Assembly (NCBI GenBank): GCA_022559845.1
Contig: CM040120.1
Location: 310,656,740-310,720,739, forward strand
DNA from: Amorphophallus konjac
Lineage: Eukaryota; Streptophyta; Magnoliopsida; Alismatales; Araceae
Reading direction: 5' to 3'
Length of the DNA stretch: 64,000 nucleotides
Shown: positions 22,761 to 35,400 of the stretch, piece after piece
Position numbering within the stretch: position 1 is the first letter of the stretch
Layout: each line of letters starts with the position of its first letter
Notes under the pieces: generated by a model
The model's input: the letters and a program-made list of their open reading frames with translations, nothing else
What the model was told of the DNA's origin: nothing
Databases searched by the model: none
Translations under genes and position numbers: made by a program

Positions 22761-25112
22761 TGATGAGGGCATCTCACGACACTCCCTCTAGCTTTGGTCG
22801 TCTACACACTCTTGATATGGATTGATCATGGTCTCCACTTGTTATCTTCATTTTCTCAAGTTCATTTTATGTATTTTCCTTTTATTGAGTCCTATCTTAT
22901 GTATTTTCCTTTATTGAGTCATGTGGTTCTAGTCCATTTCCCTTATTTTGCTTAATTGGGCCTTATTTCCTTAGTTATGGGCCCATAGGATTGAGTCTAG
23001 GTTATGCTTGGTCTTTTGTCCTATTGTCAGGGACATTTTGGTCATGTAAAGAGTGGTTGCCTATATATAGGCCCCATCTCTCCACTTGTACTCACTTTTG
23101 ATGAATATTGAAAAACCACTTCCTTTTACCTCTTAAATCTCTCTCTCTTACTCTCTTTCCCTCACTCTCTCTCTCACTCTCTCTCTCTCCCAAGGGGAGT
23201 TCGACCCTCCCTCTCTCTCCTCCTTCCCCCTCACTTACTCCAACCCCCAACCACCTCCACTACCTCACCCACTTCCATTAAGGCCCTCCTCTTCCCCATA
23301 CCCCTCATTTACTCCCCCTCCTTGTCCCAAAGCAACTCTTCCACCTCCCAACACAATCCCCCCACTTCCCCACACAAATCCCACCCCTCCCAAGGCCAAA
23401 TTTCGAATTTGAACCTTCCCTCCACTACCTAGGCCGCCCCATACCCCTCCCCCTCAAGCCAAGTTCGCCCCCACCTTCTCCCTCCCACACCCTCTCTCTT
23501 GTGCACACCCACCTCTCCACCTCCACCTCCAGCAGCTTCAGCCCCCTCTCCATCCATCCCTTCCCCACTAGGACCCCTTGGGAGCCCTAACCACATCCCT
23601 CCCCCTCCCCAAACCCTCAGCCAACACCCCTAACTGTGCTACTCCCCTTACCCCTCTCCTTGTTCTTGCAAAGATTGAAGCTTCAAGTAGCAGGTCGCAG
23701 GCAGTAGAAGGAGGCTCTGAAGTCGCATCTTCCCCGGCCTCTCCCTGCTCCTCCTGGTGTCAAGGCCTACATCTCTGGAAAGGTCTTCCAGAGAGCTTTC
23801 AAGGTGAGGTGGTTTCGTCGGCATCCGAGCTCGGTGCTGTCCGCAATCACCATTCTTCTCCGACTGTGCAGAACTTCTCAGACCAGAAGCCAGAGCGGCA
23901 GAGAAGGCTCTCCCACGACGAACCTTGAAGGAGTCAGCCTTCAGGGTCTTCTACAAAGTTCTTCCTCCCCCTGTCAGCGTCCAGGAACAGAAGGCAGAAT
24001 CCCGTTCGGCATCCGAAAACCAGAGATACCAATTTTCTACCACAACCACGCCGGTCTGCCTCCTCACAGTCTGCCCCGACCACCGTCCACTTCTCTGGAC
24101 ACCCAGCTCATCTCCGACATCATAAGACTTCCCCATTTATTTTGCTGCAAAGTAGACTCGTATACAATTCCAACGAGTCCAGCGGTGCCAGATTTGGAGC
24201 TCAGGAGCGACCGTGCCCGCTTCTGCAACCTGCTGTTTCAGACTGAGCTCGGCCAGAGACCAGAGCTGCATCCATCTTCCAGTCGCCGGAGCAGTCAGCC
24301 CCCAGATCAGAACGTCGTCCAAAAATTCAAGCCGCACCCCTCTCCGGTTAGCAATCTTTTGGCGCAAGTCTCATCAGATTCTGAGCTTGGTGGATTTATT
24401 GGCTGCATCAACATCGACTCCCTGCCCAGAATTACAGAAGCTAGACAGAATCGGTGAAGCTCGGAAACTCGGTTTCCTTTGCATCTCTCCCCACCCCGCT
24501 TGGCCGGCTGAAGGCCCCTCCCTGCGTGGAGGTAGTTTTGAATGTATTAAGCGTAACCCCCACCCCAAGATCACCCCTCCTGCGTGAGGAGTAGTGCTGT
24601 ACCGTTTGTAATTTCAGGTCAAGCTACATCGCCGCGGCGATCGGGTGCATACCCTCGCCTCCCGGCGCGCCCTCGTCTCCGATCGGGATCGGTGTCTTCA
24701 CACCGATCAGGTGAGCTTCTGATACTATCCTTAGTAGCCTTATTCCTGCTAGTTTAGTATTGCTTTGATTGCTCGTCGGCGGTGAGAAGAGGGCTCGAAC
24801 TTGCATGCTAGTTTGTTAGTGTCCACCGCGGACCGTGAGTGAGTGCCACCAAGCCCCCGCCTTGCGGGCCAGCCGCCCACAAAGTTGGGTATCCTAGACT
24901 CATTTGGGGTCAGCCCTAGCATTGTAAGTCCATTAGAACAATTGGGTCCCGCCCCGGACCTTCATCATTATCTCTCGGACCCACCGGGTAAACGTGTGAA
25001 TCGGGTGAGCAAAAATCGTCATTGTGAGAATCATTGAGCGCTTGTATGCTCGCGGGTCTAAGTCCTAGGGTCATCTCATCATATTTAGTGGTCTTTGGGC
25101 TGTGCCACATCA
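22761..25112 (+). repeat. 5' LTR of U
   Basis: 2352 bp. It contains a TATATATA core promoter (23062-23069), a CT-rich microsatellite (about 23143-23190), pyrimidine-rich leader sequence, and open frames at 23578-23928 and 23804-24457 that correspond to one longer frame in the 3' LTR. Confidence 0.96.
23062..23069 (+). promoter_or_regulatory. Core promoter (TATA) of U 5' LTR
   Basis: TATATATA within GGTTGCCTATATATAGGCCC. The same block is in the 3' LTR (30420-30427), and a near-identical block is in both W LTRs on the minus strand, so it is conserved between the two families. Confidence 0.65.
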
Positions 25113-25114
25113 AG

Positions 25115-25126
25115 TGGTATCAGAGC
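25115..25126 (+). other. Primer-binding site of U (initiator tRNA-Met)
   Basis: TGGTATCAGAGC two bases after the 5' LTR. Confidence 0.95.
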
Positions 25127-25220
25127 GGTCATAGGCTTATCCTTACAAGTCTAGTCTTGGGTCACACTAAGTCTTTCTTAGGTGCATTCGCACACCCTTG
25201 CATAGCCCACCCAACCTTGC

Positions 25221-28200
25221 ATGACCACCCGTAGTGGAACTCATTATCAAGGCAATCCATCTTCTTCCAATAACACCATGAATCCCAATTCCCAAGGAAA
25301 TCCCCCTCACAATGAGCATGAGCTTCCCGACCAAATGAGGTTTCTTGTGGACTACATGACCAAAATTATGGGAAGGCTTGACGGTATTACGGCCCGGCTT
25401 GAACAACTTGAGGAAAATAGACCTATTCCAAGGGAAGGAGATAGGAGAGATCCCCCTCCACATGTGGAGCCAGCCATAGGAGGACTCAACCTTGACCCCC
25501 CTCCCGAACCGGAAAGGGACCCACCCCCTAGAAGGAATGAGAGGCCTCCCCGGGACAACCCGGATGACCAACTAATGAGACTTGTGAAAGTCGATGCTCC
25601 CACTTTTGATGGATCTCATCATCCGAGCATCTACTTAGATTGGGAGGCAGCCATGGATCAATATTTTGATTGGTACCCAATGACCGAGGATAGGAAAGTC
25701 CGACTTGCAAAGATGCAATTAACCAAACTTGCTAAGACTCATTGGATGAATGTTGAAGCCTTAAGGATAGTTAGGAGGGAAGTTCCAATCACCACATGGG
25801 GGGCCATGAAAGACCAACTCAAACTCAAGTATGTCCCACCCTCCTACCATCAAAACCTCCTAGATGAATGGCAAGCCTTGACTCAAGAAGGAAAGACCGT
25901 TATGGAATACATTGAAAAGTTTGACTACTACCTCCTCAAGTGTGGAGTCCAAGAGGACCCCTCCGTCACACTCTCCCGCTTTAGGAATGGGCTTCAATTC
26001 CATATCAAAAAGGAACTATTCATGCGTCAAGTAACAACTTTAGAGCAAGCCTACCAAGTAGCTCGGGATGCCGAGAAATTCTCTCGGTACACGCGAATGG
26101 TTCCCCCTCGGGGAATGGACCCTAGAGCCATGGCACCTCGGGCCAACCCCCCCCCCCCACCCCAAAGAGGTCTCCTTCCTACACCCATTGGAACTCCTCC
26201 CACACGGGTCACCCCTCCTAATGCCAATCCACCATTCCGCCCCGCAAGTGGGCCCCTAAACACAACTCCCAATAGGCCCAATTCGACACCCACTCTCCCT
26301 CACACTAAGGTGACCCCAAACCAACAAAGTGGGCAGCAATGCTTTAGGTGTTATGGGCATGGACACTTTGCCAATCAATGCCCCACCAAGGGAGCATCAA
26401 ACTTACTCATAGAGGAGACCAACCCCCAACCCCAAGCTGAATTTGAAGGAGAGATTGAGGTATATGAACCCTCTCTTGAATGGGAGGAGGAGTATGAGAA
26501 CCACTACATGGAGAGCAACCAAGAACAACCTCCTCCACCCACCGACTCCCACCTAGGAGTGGTTAGATGCACCCTCACCCAAAACCAAGAGCATGATTGG
26601 AGGAGAAACACCATATTCCATACCTACATAAGGATGGGGAGCCATGTTAGGAAGGTCATCTTGGATAATGGAAGTAGTGTGAATGTGGTGTCACCCGACA
26701 CCGTCAAACTTTTGGGCCTTACCACCTCCCCACATCCCCACCCATATAGGGTAGCATGGATTGATACCACCTCCATACCCGTTAGTGCCCGTTGCCTTGT
26801 CCCAATTACATTCCAATCCTATCAAGGCCAAGTGTGGTGTGATATCCTTCCAATGGAAGTTGGGAGTATCCTTTTAGGACGGCCTTGGATCTACGATGTA
26901 GATGCCACCTTCTTAGAAAGAACCAACGCTTGCATCTTCATTCATGAGGGGAAGAAGATCCAACTCAACCCATCTCCACCCCGCACTTTACCTAAGAAGG
27001 CCTCTCCCTCCCTTGAGGGACCCACTACCCTTCCCCCCATCCCAACACCAACAAACCCCACCCCATCAAGTCCTAGTCCTAGTAACATCAAAGAGCCTCC
27101 TAGGAGCCTACACCTTGTCACTAGGAAAGAGTTTGAGGAAGAAGTCAACCAAGGGGATCAAGTATATGCCATTGTCATTTGTCTAGGGGAATCCACCCCA
27201 ACCGATCCACACCCCCTAGAAATTCATCAACTCCTTAAGGACTTCCCTGATGTATTTCCCGAGGAGCTTCCAGACAAACTACCACCTATGAGAGATGTGC
27301 AACATGCCATCGACCTCGTGCCCGGGGCTACCTTGCCCAACCTCCCACACTACCGACTCAACCCCACCGAGCATGCCGAGCTTCGGAGGCAGATTGAAGA
27401 ACTCATCAAGAAGGGCTTCCTCAGAATTAGTAAAAGCCCTTGTGCCGTCCCGGCTCTTCTTACACCCAAAAAGGATGGGACTTGGTGCATGTGTGTAGAT
27501 AGCCGAGCCGTCAACAAGATAACGGTCAAATATAGGTTCCCCATCCCTCGGCTTGATGACATGCTAGACATGCTAGCGGGAGCCACCATCTTCTCCAAAA
27601 TTGATCTCAAAAGTGGCTACCACCAAGTCCGCATTAGGCCCGGGGACGAGTGGAAAACCGCCTTTAAAACTAAAGACGGTCTCTATGAATGGCTTGTTAT
27701 GCCTTTCGGCCTTTCTAATGCACCAAGTACCTTCATGCGTCTCATGACCGAGGTCCTCCGGCCCTTCATTGGCATCTTTCTAGTTGTCTACTTTGATGAC
27801 ATCCTCATATATAGCCAATCCAAGGAAGCCCACCTCGATCACCTCAAACAAGTGTGCACCATCCTTAGGAAAGAGAGTCTCTTTGCCAATCCCGGGAAGT
27901 GTCATTTCTTGACCAATCAACTAGCCTTCCTAGGATTTATTGTCTCATCCCAAGGAGTATCCATGGACCCCGAAAAGGTCCAAGCTATTCTTGAGTGGCC
28001 CGAGCCCAAAACCATTCATGACGCCCGAAGCTTCCATGGGCTAGCAACCTTCTATAGGAGATTCATCCGGGGGTTTAGCACTATCACCACTCCTATCACG
28101 GATTGCCTCAAGAAAGGCACATTTGTTTGGACTAGGGCAGCCTCCAAAGCCTTCCTAGAGCTTAAAGAGAAAATGACCCAAGTCCCGGTCCTTTGCCTAC

Positions 28201-30071
28201 CCGACTTTTCAAAGGTCTTTGAGGTCACATGTGATGCTTCCGGGGTAGGGATTGGAGGTATCCTTAGCCAAGAGGGTCACCCGGTAGCCTACTTTAGTGA
28301 AAAACTTTGTGAGGCTAGGACGAGATACTCCACATATGACAAAGAGCTTTATGCCGTGGTTCAATCCCTCCGGCATTGGAGGCACTATCTCCTACCTAAA
28401 GAATTTGTGATCTTCTCAGACCATGAGGCTTTGAAATATCTCAACACTCAACAAAAGCTCAATGCCCGCCATGCCCGATGGGTAGAATACATTCAAGCCT
28501 ACACCTTTATCCTCAAGTATAAGATGGGTAGTGAGAACCGCGCCGCCGATGCACTAAGTAGGCGGGTAGCCTTACTCTCCACCGTCCAAGTGGAGGTAAC
28601 CGGATTTGAGAGAATCAAAGGGGAATACCCACATTTCCCCGACTTTGGGACTCACTACAACACCCTTTCCACCCAGCCACTCAAGGAGTATAAGGGGTTC
28701 ATACTTCAAGATGGATATCTGTTCAAAGGGGATAGGCTTTGCATACCTAGGACTTCACTTAGGGACTTCCTAGTTTGGGAGTTACATAGTGGTGGCCTAG
28801 CTGGTCACTTTGGGGTCCACAAAACCATAGAGTTGGTTGAGAGGCAATTCCACTGGCCCAGTCTCAAGAAGGATGCGGCCCACATTGTGGGACAATGCCG
28901 CATATGTGCATCCGCCAAGCAAGTAAGACAAAACACCGGACTTTACACACCTCTACCCATACCCGACCAACCGTGGGAGGATTTGAGCATGGATTTCATT
29001 CTTGGCCTACCAAAGACCTTGCGCAAACATGATTCCATCTTTGTAGTGGTTGACAGGTTCTCAAAGATGGCCCACTTTATCCCCTACTCCAAGACCTCTG
29101 ATGCCTCTAGGATCGCCCGGTTATTCTTTGATGAGGTAGTCTGACTCCATGGGTTACCTAAGACTATTGTGTCCGATAGAGATGTGAAGTTCACTAGTTA
29201 TTTTTGGAAGACTCTATGGCACTTGATGGGGACCCTCCTCAAATTCTCCACTGCCTATCATCCTCAAACCGATGGCCAAACTGAGGTCGTCAACCGAAGC
29301 CTTGGGAACTTGCTCCGATGCCTTGTAGGGGATCACCCTGGGAATTGGGATCTCCTCTTATCTCAAGCCGAGTTTGCCTACAATGATTCTGTCAATAGGT
29401 CCATAGGCAAGAGTCCATTTGAGGTAGTACATGGTTTTAGGCCTAGAAAGCCCTCGGATCTCATTCCCCTTCCCCCACATGCTAGAGTGTCAGTCTCAGC
29501 TGAGTCCTTTGCACAGCATATCAAAGAGTTGCATGATGACATCCACAAGCATATAGGTAAAAGCAATGAGGCTTACAAAAGACGGGCCGATGCTCACCGG
29601 CGCCACTGTGAATTCCAAGTGGGGGACCCGGTGATGGTGAGGATGGAGCGGCTCCTTCCCAGACCTGCCTCCAAGTTGAGGGCACGAGGGTCGGGACCCT
29701 TTCGAGTTCTACGACGACTTGGCAGCAATGCTTATGAGCTTGACCTACCAGAGAGCTATGGGGTACACCCTACCTTCAACGTGGCGGACCTGGTACCCTA
29801 CAAAGGCCCCGCGGTGGAACCCAGTGAGGAGCTTGAGCCTTTACCCCCCCTTACGAGAGACACCCCCGGAGGGACTCCACTTTCAAGCTTAAGGGACCGA
29901 CAAGAGCAGGTAGAGGCAATACTGGATGAGCAGAGTATCATTACAAGGCACAAAGTGTATCAGCGCTATCTGGTTAGGTGGAAGAACCGTCCCCCGATCG
30001 AGGATGCATGGGTGAGTCGGGAGGATTTGATGCGCCTGGACCCCGACATGATGGAGCAGTACGACAGTTAG
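25221..30071 (+). CDS. Gag-Pol polyprotein of U, one internal stop
   Basis: One frame of 1616 codon positions, open except for TGA at 29142-29144 (codon 1308). The start at 25221 is the first ATG after the primer site in this frame. Domains in order: capsid-type Gag (about residues 110-260), proline-rich linker, CCHC knuckle CFRCYGHGHFANQC (about 374), aspartic protease VILDNGSSVN (about 480), reverse transcriptase with YFDDILIYS (about 857), RNase H with VTCDASGVGIGG (about 1003), integrase zinc-binding part (about 1188-1233) and catalytic core, then a C-terminal chromodomain with YLVRWKNRPP. The protease motif is D-N-G, where most relatives have D-S-G or D-T-G. The stop falls within the integrase core after FFDEVV; the rest of integrase and the chromodomain follow in the same frame. 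W has CGA at the aligned codon. Gag and Pol share one frame, common in chromoviruses. Confidence 0.95.
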
Positions 30072-30099
30072 GCAGACCCATACTCGACAGGGTCGAGTT

Positions 30100-30118
30100 C
30101 TCCCCACCCCGGGGGATT
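30100..30118 (+). other. Polypurine tract of U
   Basis: The tract CCGGGGGATT ends directly before TG of the 3' LTR at 30119. W has the matching CCAGGGGATT at its own border. Confidence 0.75.
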
Positions 30119-32470
30119 TGATGAGGGCATCTCACGACACTCCCTCTAGCTTTGGTCGTCTACACACTCTTGATATGGATTGATCATGGTCTCCACTTGT
30201 TATCTTCATTTTCTCAAGTTCATTTTATGTATTTTCCTTTTATTGAGTCCTATCTTATGTATTTTCCTTTATTGAGTCATGTGGTTCTAGTCCATTTCCC
30301 TTATTTTGCTTAATTGGGCCTTATTTCCTTAGTTATGGGCCCATAGGATTGAGTCTAGGTTATGCTTGGTCTTTTATCCTATTGTCAGGGACATTTTGGT
30401 CATGTAAAGAGTGGTTGCCTATATATAGGCCCCATCTCTCCACTTGTACTCACTTTTGATGAATATTGAAAAACCACTTCCTTTTACCTCTTAAATCTCT
30501 CTCTCTTACTCTCTTTCCCTCACTCTCTCTCTCACTCTCTCTCTCTCCCAAGGGGAGTTCGACCCTCCCTCTCTCTCCTCCTTCCCCCTCACTTACTCCA
30601 ACCCCTAACCACCTCCACTACCTCACCCACTTCTATTAAGGCCCTCCTCTTCCCCATACCCCCTCATTTACTCCCCCTCCTTGTCCCAAAGTAACTCTTC
30701 CACCTCCCAACACAATCCCCCCACTTCCCCACACAAATCCCACCCCTCCCAAGGCCAAATTTCGAATTTGAACCTTCCCTCCACTACCTAGGCCGCCCCA
30801 TACCCCTCCCCCTCAAGCCAAGTTCGCCCCCACCTTCTCCCTCCCACACCCTCTCTCTTGTGCACACCCACCTCTCCACCTCCACCTCCAGCAGCTTCAG
30901 CCCCCTCTCCATCCATCCCTTCCCCACTAGGACCCCTTGGGAGCCCTAACCACATCCCTCCCCCTCCCCAAACCTTCATCCAACACCCCTAGCTGTGCTA
31001 CTCCCCTTACCCCTCTCCTTGTTCTTGCAAAGATTGAAGCTTCAAGTAGCAGGTCGCAGGCAGCAGAAGGAGGCTCAGAAGTCGCGTCTTCCCCGGCCTC
31101 TCCTGCTCCTCCTGGTGTCAAGGCCTATATCTCTGGAAAGGTCTTCCAGAGAGCTTTCAAGGCGAGGTGGTTTCGTCGGCATCCGAGCTCGGTGCTGTCC
31201 GCAATCACCATTCTTCTCCGACTGTGCAGAACTTCTCAGACCAGAAGCCAGAGCGGCAGAGAAGGCTCTCCCACGACGAACCTTGAAGGAGTCAGCCTTC
31301 AGGGTCTTCTACAAAGTTCTTCCTCCCCCTGTCAGCGTCCAGGAACAGAAGGCGGAATCCCGTTCGGTATCCGACAACCAGAGATACCAATTTTCTACCA
31401 CAACCACGCCGGTCTGTCTCTTCACAGTCTGCCCCGACCACCGTCCACTTCTCTGGACACCCAGCTCATCTCCGACATCAGAAGACTTCCCCGTTTATTT
31501 TTCTGCAAAGTAGACTCGTATACGATTCCAACGAGTCCAGCGGTGCCAGATTTGGAGCTCAGGAGCGACCGTGCCCGCTTCTGCAACCTGCTGTTTCAGA
31601 CTGAGCTCGGCCAGAGACCAGAGCTGCATCCATCTTCCAGTCGCCGGAGCAGTCAGCCCCCAGATCAGAACGTCGTCCAAAAATTCAAGCCGCACCCCTC
31701 TCCGGTTAGAAATCTTTTGGCGCAAGTCTCATCAGATTCTGAGCTCGGTGGATTTATTGGCTGCATCAACATCGACTCCCTGCCCAGAATTACAGAAGCT
31801 AGACAGAATCGGCGAAGCTCGGAAACTCGGTTTCCTTTGCATCTCTCCCCACCCCGCTTGGCCGGCTGAAGGCCCCTCCATGTGTGGAGGTAGTTTTGAA
31901 TGTATTAAGCATAACCCCCACCCCAAGATCACCCCTCCTGCGTGAGGAGTAGTGCTGTACCGTTTGCAATTTCAGGTCAAGCTACATCGCCGCGGCGATC
32001 GGGTGCATACCCTCGCCTCCCGGCGCGCCCTCGTCTCCGATCGGGATCGGTGTCTTCACACCGATCAGGTGAGCTTCTGATACTATCCTTAGTAGCCTTA
32101 TTCCTGCTAGTTTAGTATTGCTTTGATTGCTCGTCGGCGGTGAGAAGAGGGCTCGAACTTGCATGCTAGTTTGTTAGTGTCCACCGCGGACCGTGAGTGA
32201 GTGCCACCAAGCCCCCGCCTTGCGGGCCAGCCGCCCACAAAGTTGGGTATCCTAGACTCATTTGGGGTCAGCCCTAGCATTGTAAGTCCATTAGAACAAT
32301 TGGGTCCCGCCCCGGACCTTCATCATTATCTCCCGGACCCACCGGGTAAACGTGTGAATCGGGTGAGCAAAAATCGTCATTGTGAGAATCATTGAGCGCT
32401 TGTATGCTTGCGGGTCTAAGTCCTAGGGTCATCTCATCATATTTAGTGGTCTTTGGGCTGTGCCACATCA
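30119..32470 (+). repeat. 3' LTR of U
   Basis: 2352 bp, about 98.7% identical by eye to the 5' LTR. TATATATA at 30420-30427. Confidence 0.96.
30937..31869 (+). other. LTR-embedded open frame, 310 codons (U)
   Basis: An open frame lying downstream of the TATA box, so in the 5' LTR copy it would fall in the transcript leader. In the 5' LTR a one-base indel near 23744 splits it into 23578-23928 and 23804-24457. Its product is Ser/Pro/Arg-rich and matches no domain I know. Parts of the translation recur in the W LTR on the sense strand: W has LLQSSSSP and LPRQFFCKDDS where U has LLQSSSSP and LPRLFFCKVDS, with alignable sequence between. Conservation may be of DNA rather than protein. Confidence 0.45.
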
Positions 32471-32475
32471 CACGG

Positions 32476-35400
32476 AGTGAGGTCCGTGGGATGCAAAGCT
32501 TGGGTCCCTTGAAGAGGAACCCATCCTCTAAGACAAATCCCTCATGTTCCTTGTTAGAATGGGTGATCAAGGGGGTATAGATGTGCCCAAAGTCGGGGCA
32601 GCTTGGGTACTCATCCTTGACCCTATCAAATCCGCTCACTTCCACTTGGATAGTGGAAAACAAGGAACTTTCCTACTAAGGGCATCCGCCGCTCGATTCT
32701 CACTCCCAGCTTTGTGTTTGATGACAAAAGTGTAGGATTGGATGAACTCAACCCATCGGGCATGTCGGGCATTTAGCTTTTGTTGCGGGTTGAGGTATTT
32801 GAGGGCCTCATGGTCGGAGAAGATGACAAATTCTTTGGGCAACAAGTAGTGCCTCCAATGTCGGAGGGACTGCACCACGGCATAGAACTCCTTGTCATAA
32901 GTGGAGTATCTCGTCCTAGCATCACATAGCTTCTCACTAAAGTAGGCTACCGGGTGTCCCTCTTGACTAAGAATCCCTCCTATCCCTATCCCGAATGCAT
33001 CACATGTGACTTCAAAGACTTTAGAGAAATCAGGAAGGCATAGGACCGGGGCTTGGGTCAACTTCTCCTTAAGTTCTTGGAAGGCTTTAGAGGCTGATTT
33101 GGTCCATACAAAAGTCCCCTTCTTGAGACAATCAGTGATTGGGCCAGTGATAGTGCTAAATCCACGAATAAACCTCCTATAGAATGTTGCCAATCCATGG
33201 AAACTTCGGACCTCATGAAGGGTGTGGGGTTCCGGCCAATCAATAATAGCTTAGACCTTGTCGGGGTCCATGGAGACGCCTTTGGTGGACACCACAAATC
33301 CTAGGAAGGTGAGGGAGGTGGTCATGAAGTGGCACTTTCCTAAGTTGGCAAATAGGCTCTCTTGTCGAAGGATGGTACAAACTTACCTAAGGTGGTCAAG
33401 GTGGACCTCTTGGGATTGACTATAGATGAGTATATCATCAAAGTAGACCACTAGAAAGATCCCAATGAATGGCCTAAGGACCTCCGTCATAAGACGCATC
33501 AAAGTACTTGGGGCATTTGAAAGCCCAAAAGGCATGACTAACCATTCAAAGAGACCATCTTTGGTTTTGAAAGCTGTTTTCCACTTATCCCCGGGCCTTA
33601 TCCTAACTTGGTGATAGCCACTCTTAAGGTCAATTTTGGAGAAAATGGTGGCTCCGACTAACATATCAAGCATGTCATCAAGCCTAGGGATGGGAAACAT
33701 ATACTTGACGGTGATTTTGTTAATGGCCCTACTATCCACACACATTCGCCATGACCCATCCTTCTTGGGAGTTAGAAGGGCCGAGACGGCACATGGGCTT
33801 TTGCTAATGCGAATGAAGCCCTTCCTAATGAGTTCCTCTATTTGCCTCTGAAGTTCGGCATGTTCCGTGGGATTGAGGCGATAATGAGGAAGGTTTGGGA
33901 GAGTGGCCCCCGGGACTAGATCAATTGCATGTTGTACATCCCGCATGGTAGGGAGTTGGTCCGGGAGCTCCGTTGGGAACACATCATGGAATTCTTCTAG
34001 GAGTTGTTGGATTTCAATGGGATGTGGATTGGTGGAAGTGGGTTCTCCTAGGCAAATGACCACCGCACATAGTGGTACTCCTTGAACTATCTCCTCTTCA
34101 AGTTCTTTCCTAGTGATGAGATGAAGACCCTTGGCCAACCCCGAGGTCCCACTTTGTTTGGGAGTTTGGGTGAGGGATGGGGTTGGAGGGGTGGAGTTCC
34201 CCGAGACTTGTATGGTGGTGGGGTGTTGTCCTTGAGGGGGAGTGTCCCTCTTGGTCATGGGACGAGGTGGGGAGGGGTTAAGACGGATAGTCTTACACTC
34301 ATGTTCAAAGGTGCATTTGTTGCTCCTACCCAAGATGGTGGCATCTACATCATAAAGCCAAGGTCTTCCTAGTAGGATGCTACCTACTTCCATGGGTATG
34401 ATGTCACACCATATTTGACCATGATATGAAGAGAAGGTGAGGGGCACAAGACATTGAGTGTTGACCGGGATGGAGTTGTTGTTGATCCATGAGACCCGGT
34501 ATGGACTTGGGTGAGGGGTGATAGCTAGCCCAAGAAGCTTGACGGTATCGGGTGATACGACATTGACACAACACCCACTATCCAAGATCACTTTCCTTAC
34601 ATGGCTCCCTATTTTGACAAAGGTGTGAAAGATTGAAGTTCGATGCCAATCCTCTTCTTAGGGTTTTGTGAGGGTGCATCTAATCACTCCAAGATGAGAG
34701 TTGGTAGATGGAGTGGTGTGATCTAGACCCGACTCTAGGTATTGGGCTTCATACTCCTCTTCCCAATCTAGTGAGGCTTCATGGTCCTCAACGACATCTT
34801 CAAGTTCCTTTTGGGGTGGAGCTTCTTCCTCAATAAGCAAGCTCGATAATCCCTTGGATGGACATTTCCCTGCAAAGTGGCCAAACCCTTGACACCTAAA
34901 GCATTGTTGACGCCCGCTACCCGAAGTAGTTCCTACATTTGGGCCTTTGGGAATGTCTTCCCTCCGTGGGAGGGGGTGACTAGGGGTGGGCTTGTGTCGA
35001 GTGATGGTGGGAGGAGGGTTGTAAGGCCTTAATGGGGTACTCCCACTTGGATTAGGGGCTTTCATGGGAGTGGTCGGAATGGGTCGTGGTCCCATGCTTT
35101 TGGGATCGGCCGGTCGGGGAGTAGCAAATCGAGGGATCCTAGAGAATCTTTCTACATCTCTAGCTATTTGATAAGTTAGCTCAAGGTTATCAACATCTCT
35201 CATGAAAAGCTCTCTCTTGATGTGACTTTGGAGCCCATTCCTAAAGCGGGACAAGGTAACGGTCGGGTCCTCATGAACTCCACACTTCAAAAGATAGGAG
35301 TCAAACTTCTCAATGTATTCAACTACGGTCTTCCCCTCTTGGGTGAGGCTTTACCATTCATCTAAGAGCATTTGATGGTAGGATTGGGGAAGGTATTTGT

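Larger units (their letters stand above)
22761..32470 (+). mobile_element. Ty3/gypsy chromovirus U, nearly intact, nested in W pol
   Basis: Two 2352 bp LTRs (22761-25112 and 30119-32470), both TGATGAGGGC...CCACATCA, a perfect CACGG duplication, initiator tRNA-Met primer site, polypurine tract and one long gag-pol frame. By eye the LTRs differ at about 30 sites plus two single-base indels (about 1.3%). At a commonly used plant rate of 1.3e-8 per site per year this is roughly half a million years; that rate is an assumption. U is inserted in opposite orientation into its sister family W. Confidence 0.97.

Noticed and set aside
23143..23190. CT microsatellite as a separate regulatory element
   Set aside because: Simple repeat common in plant leaders; present equally in both U LTRs and nothing further supports a function.
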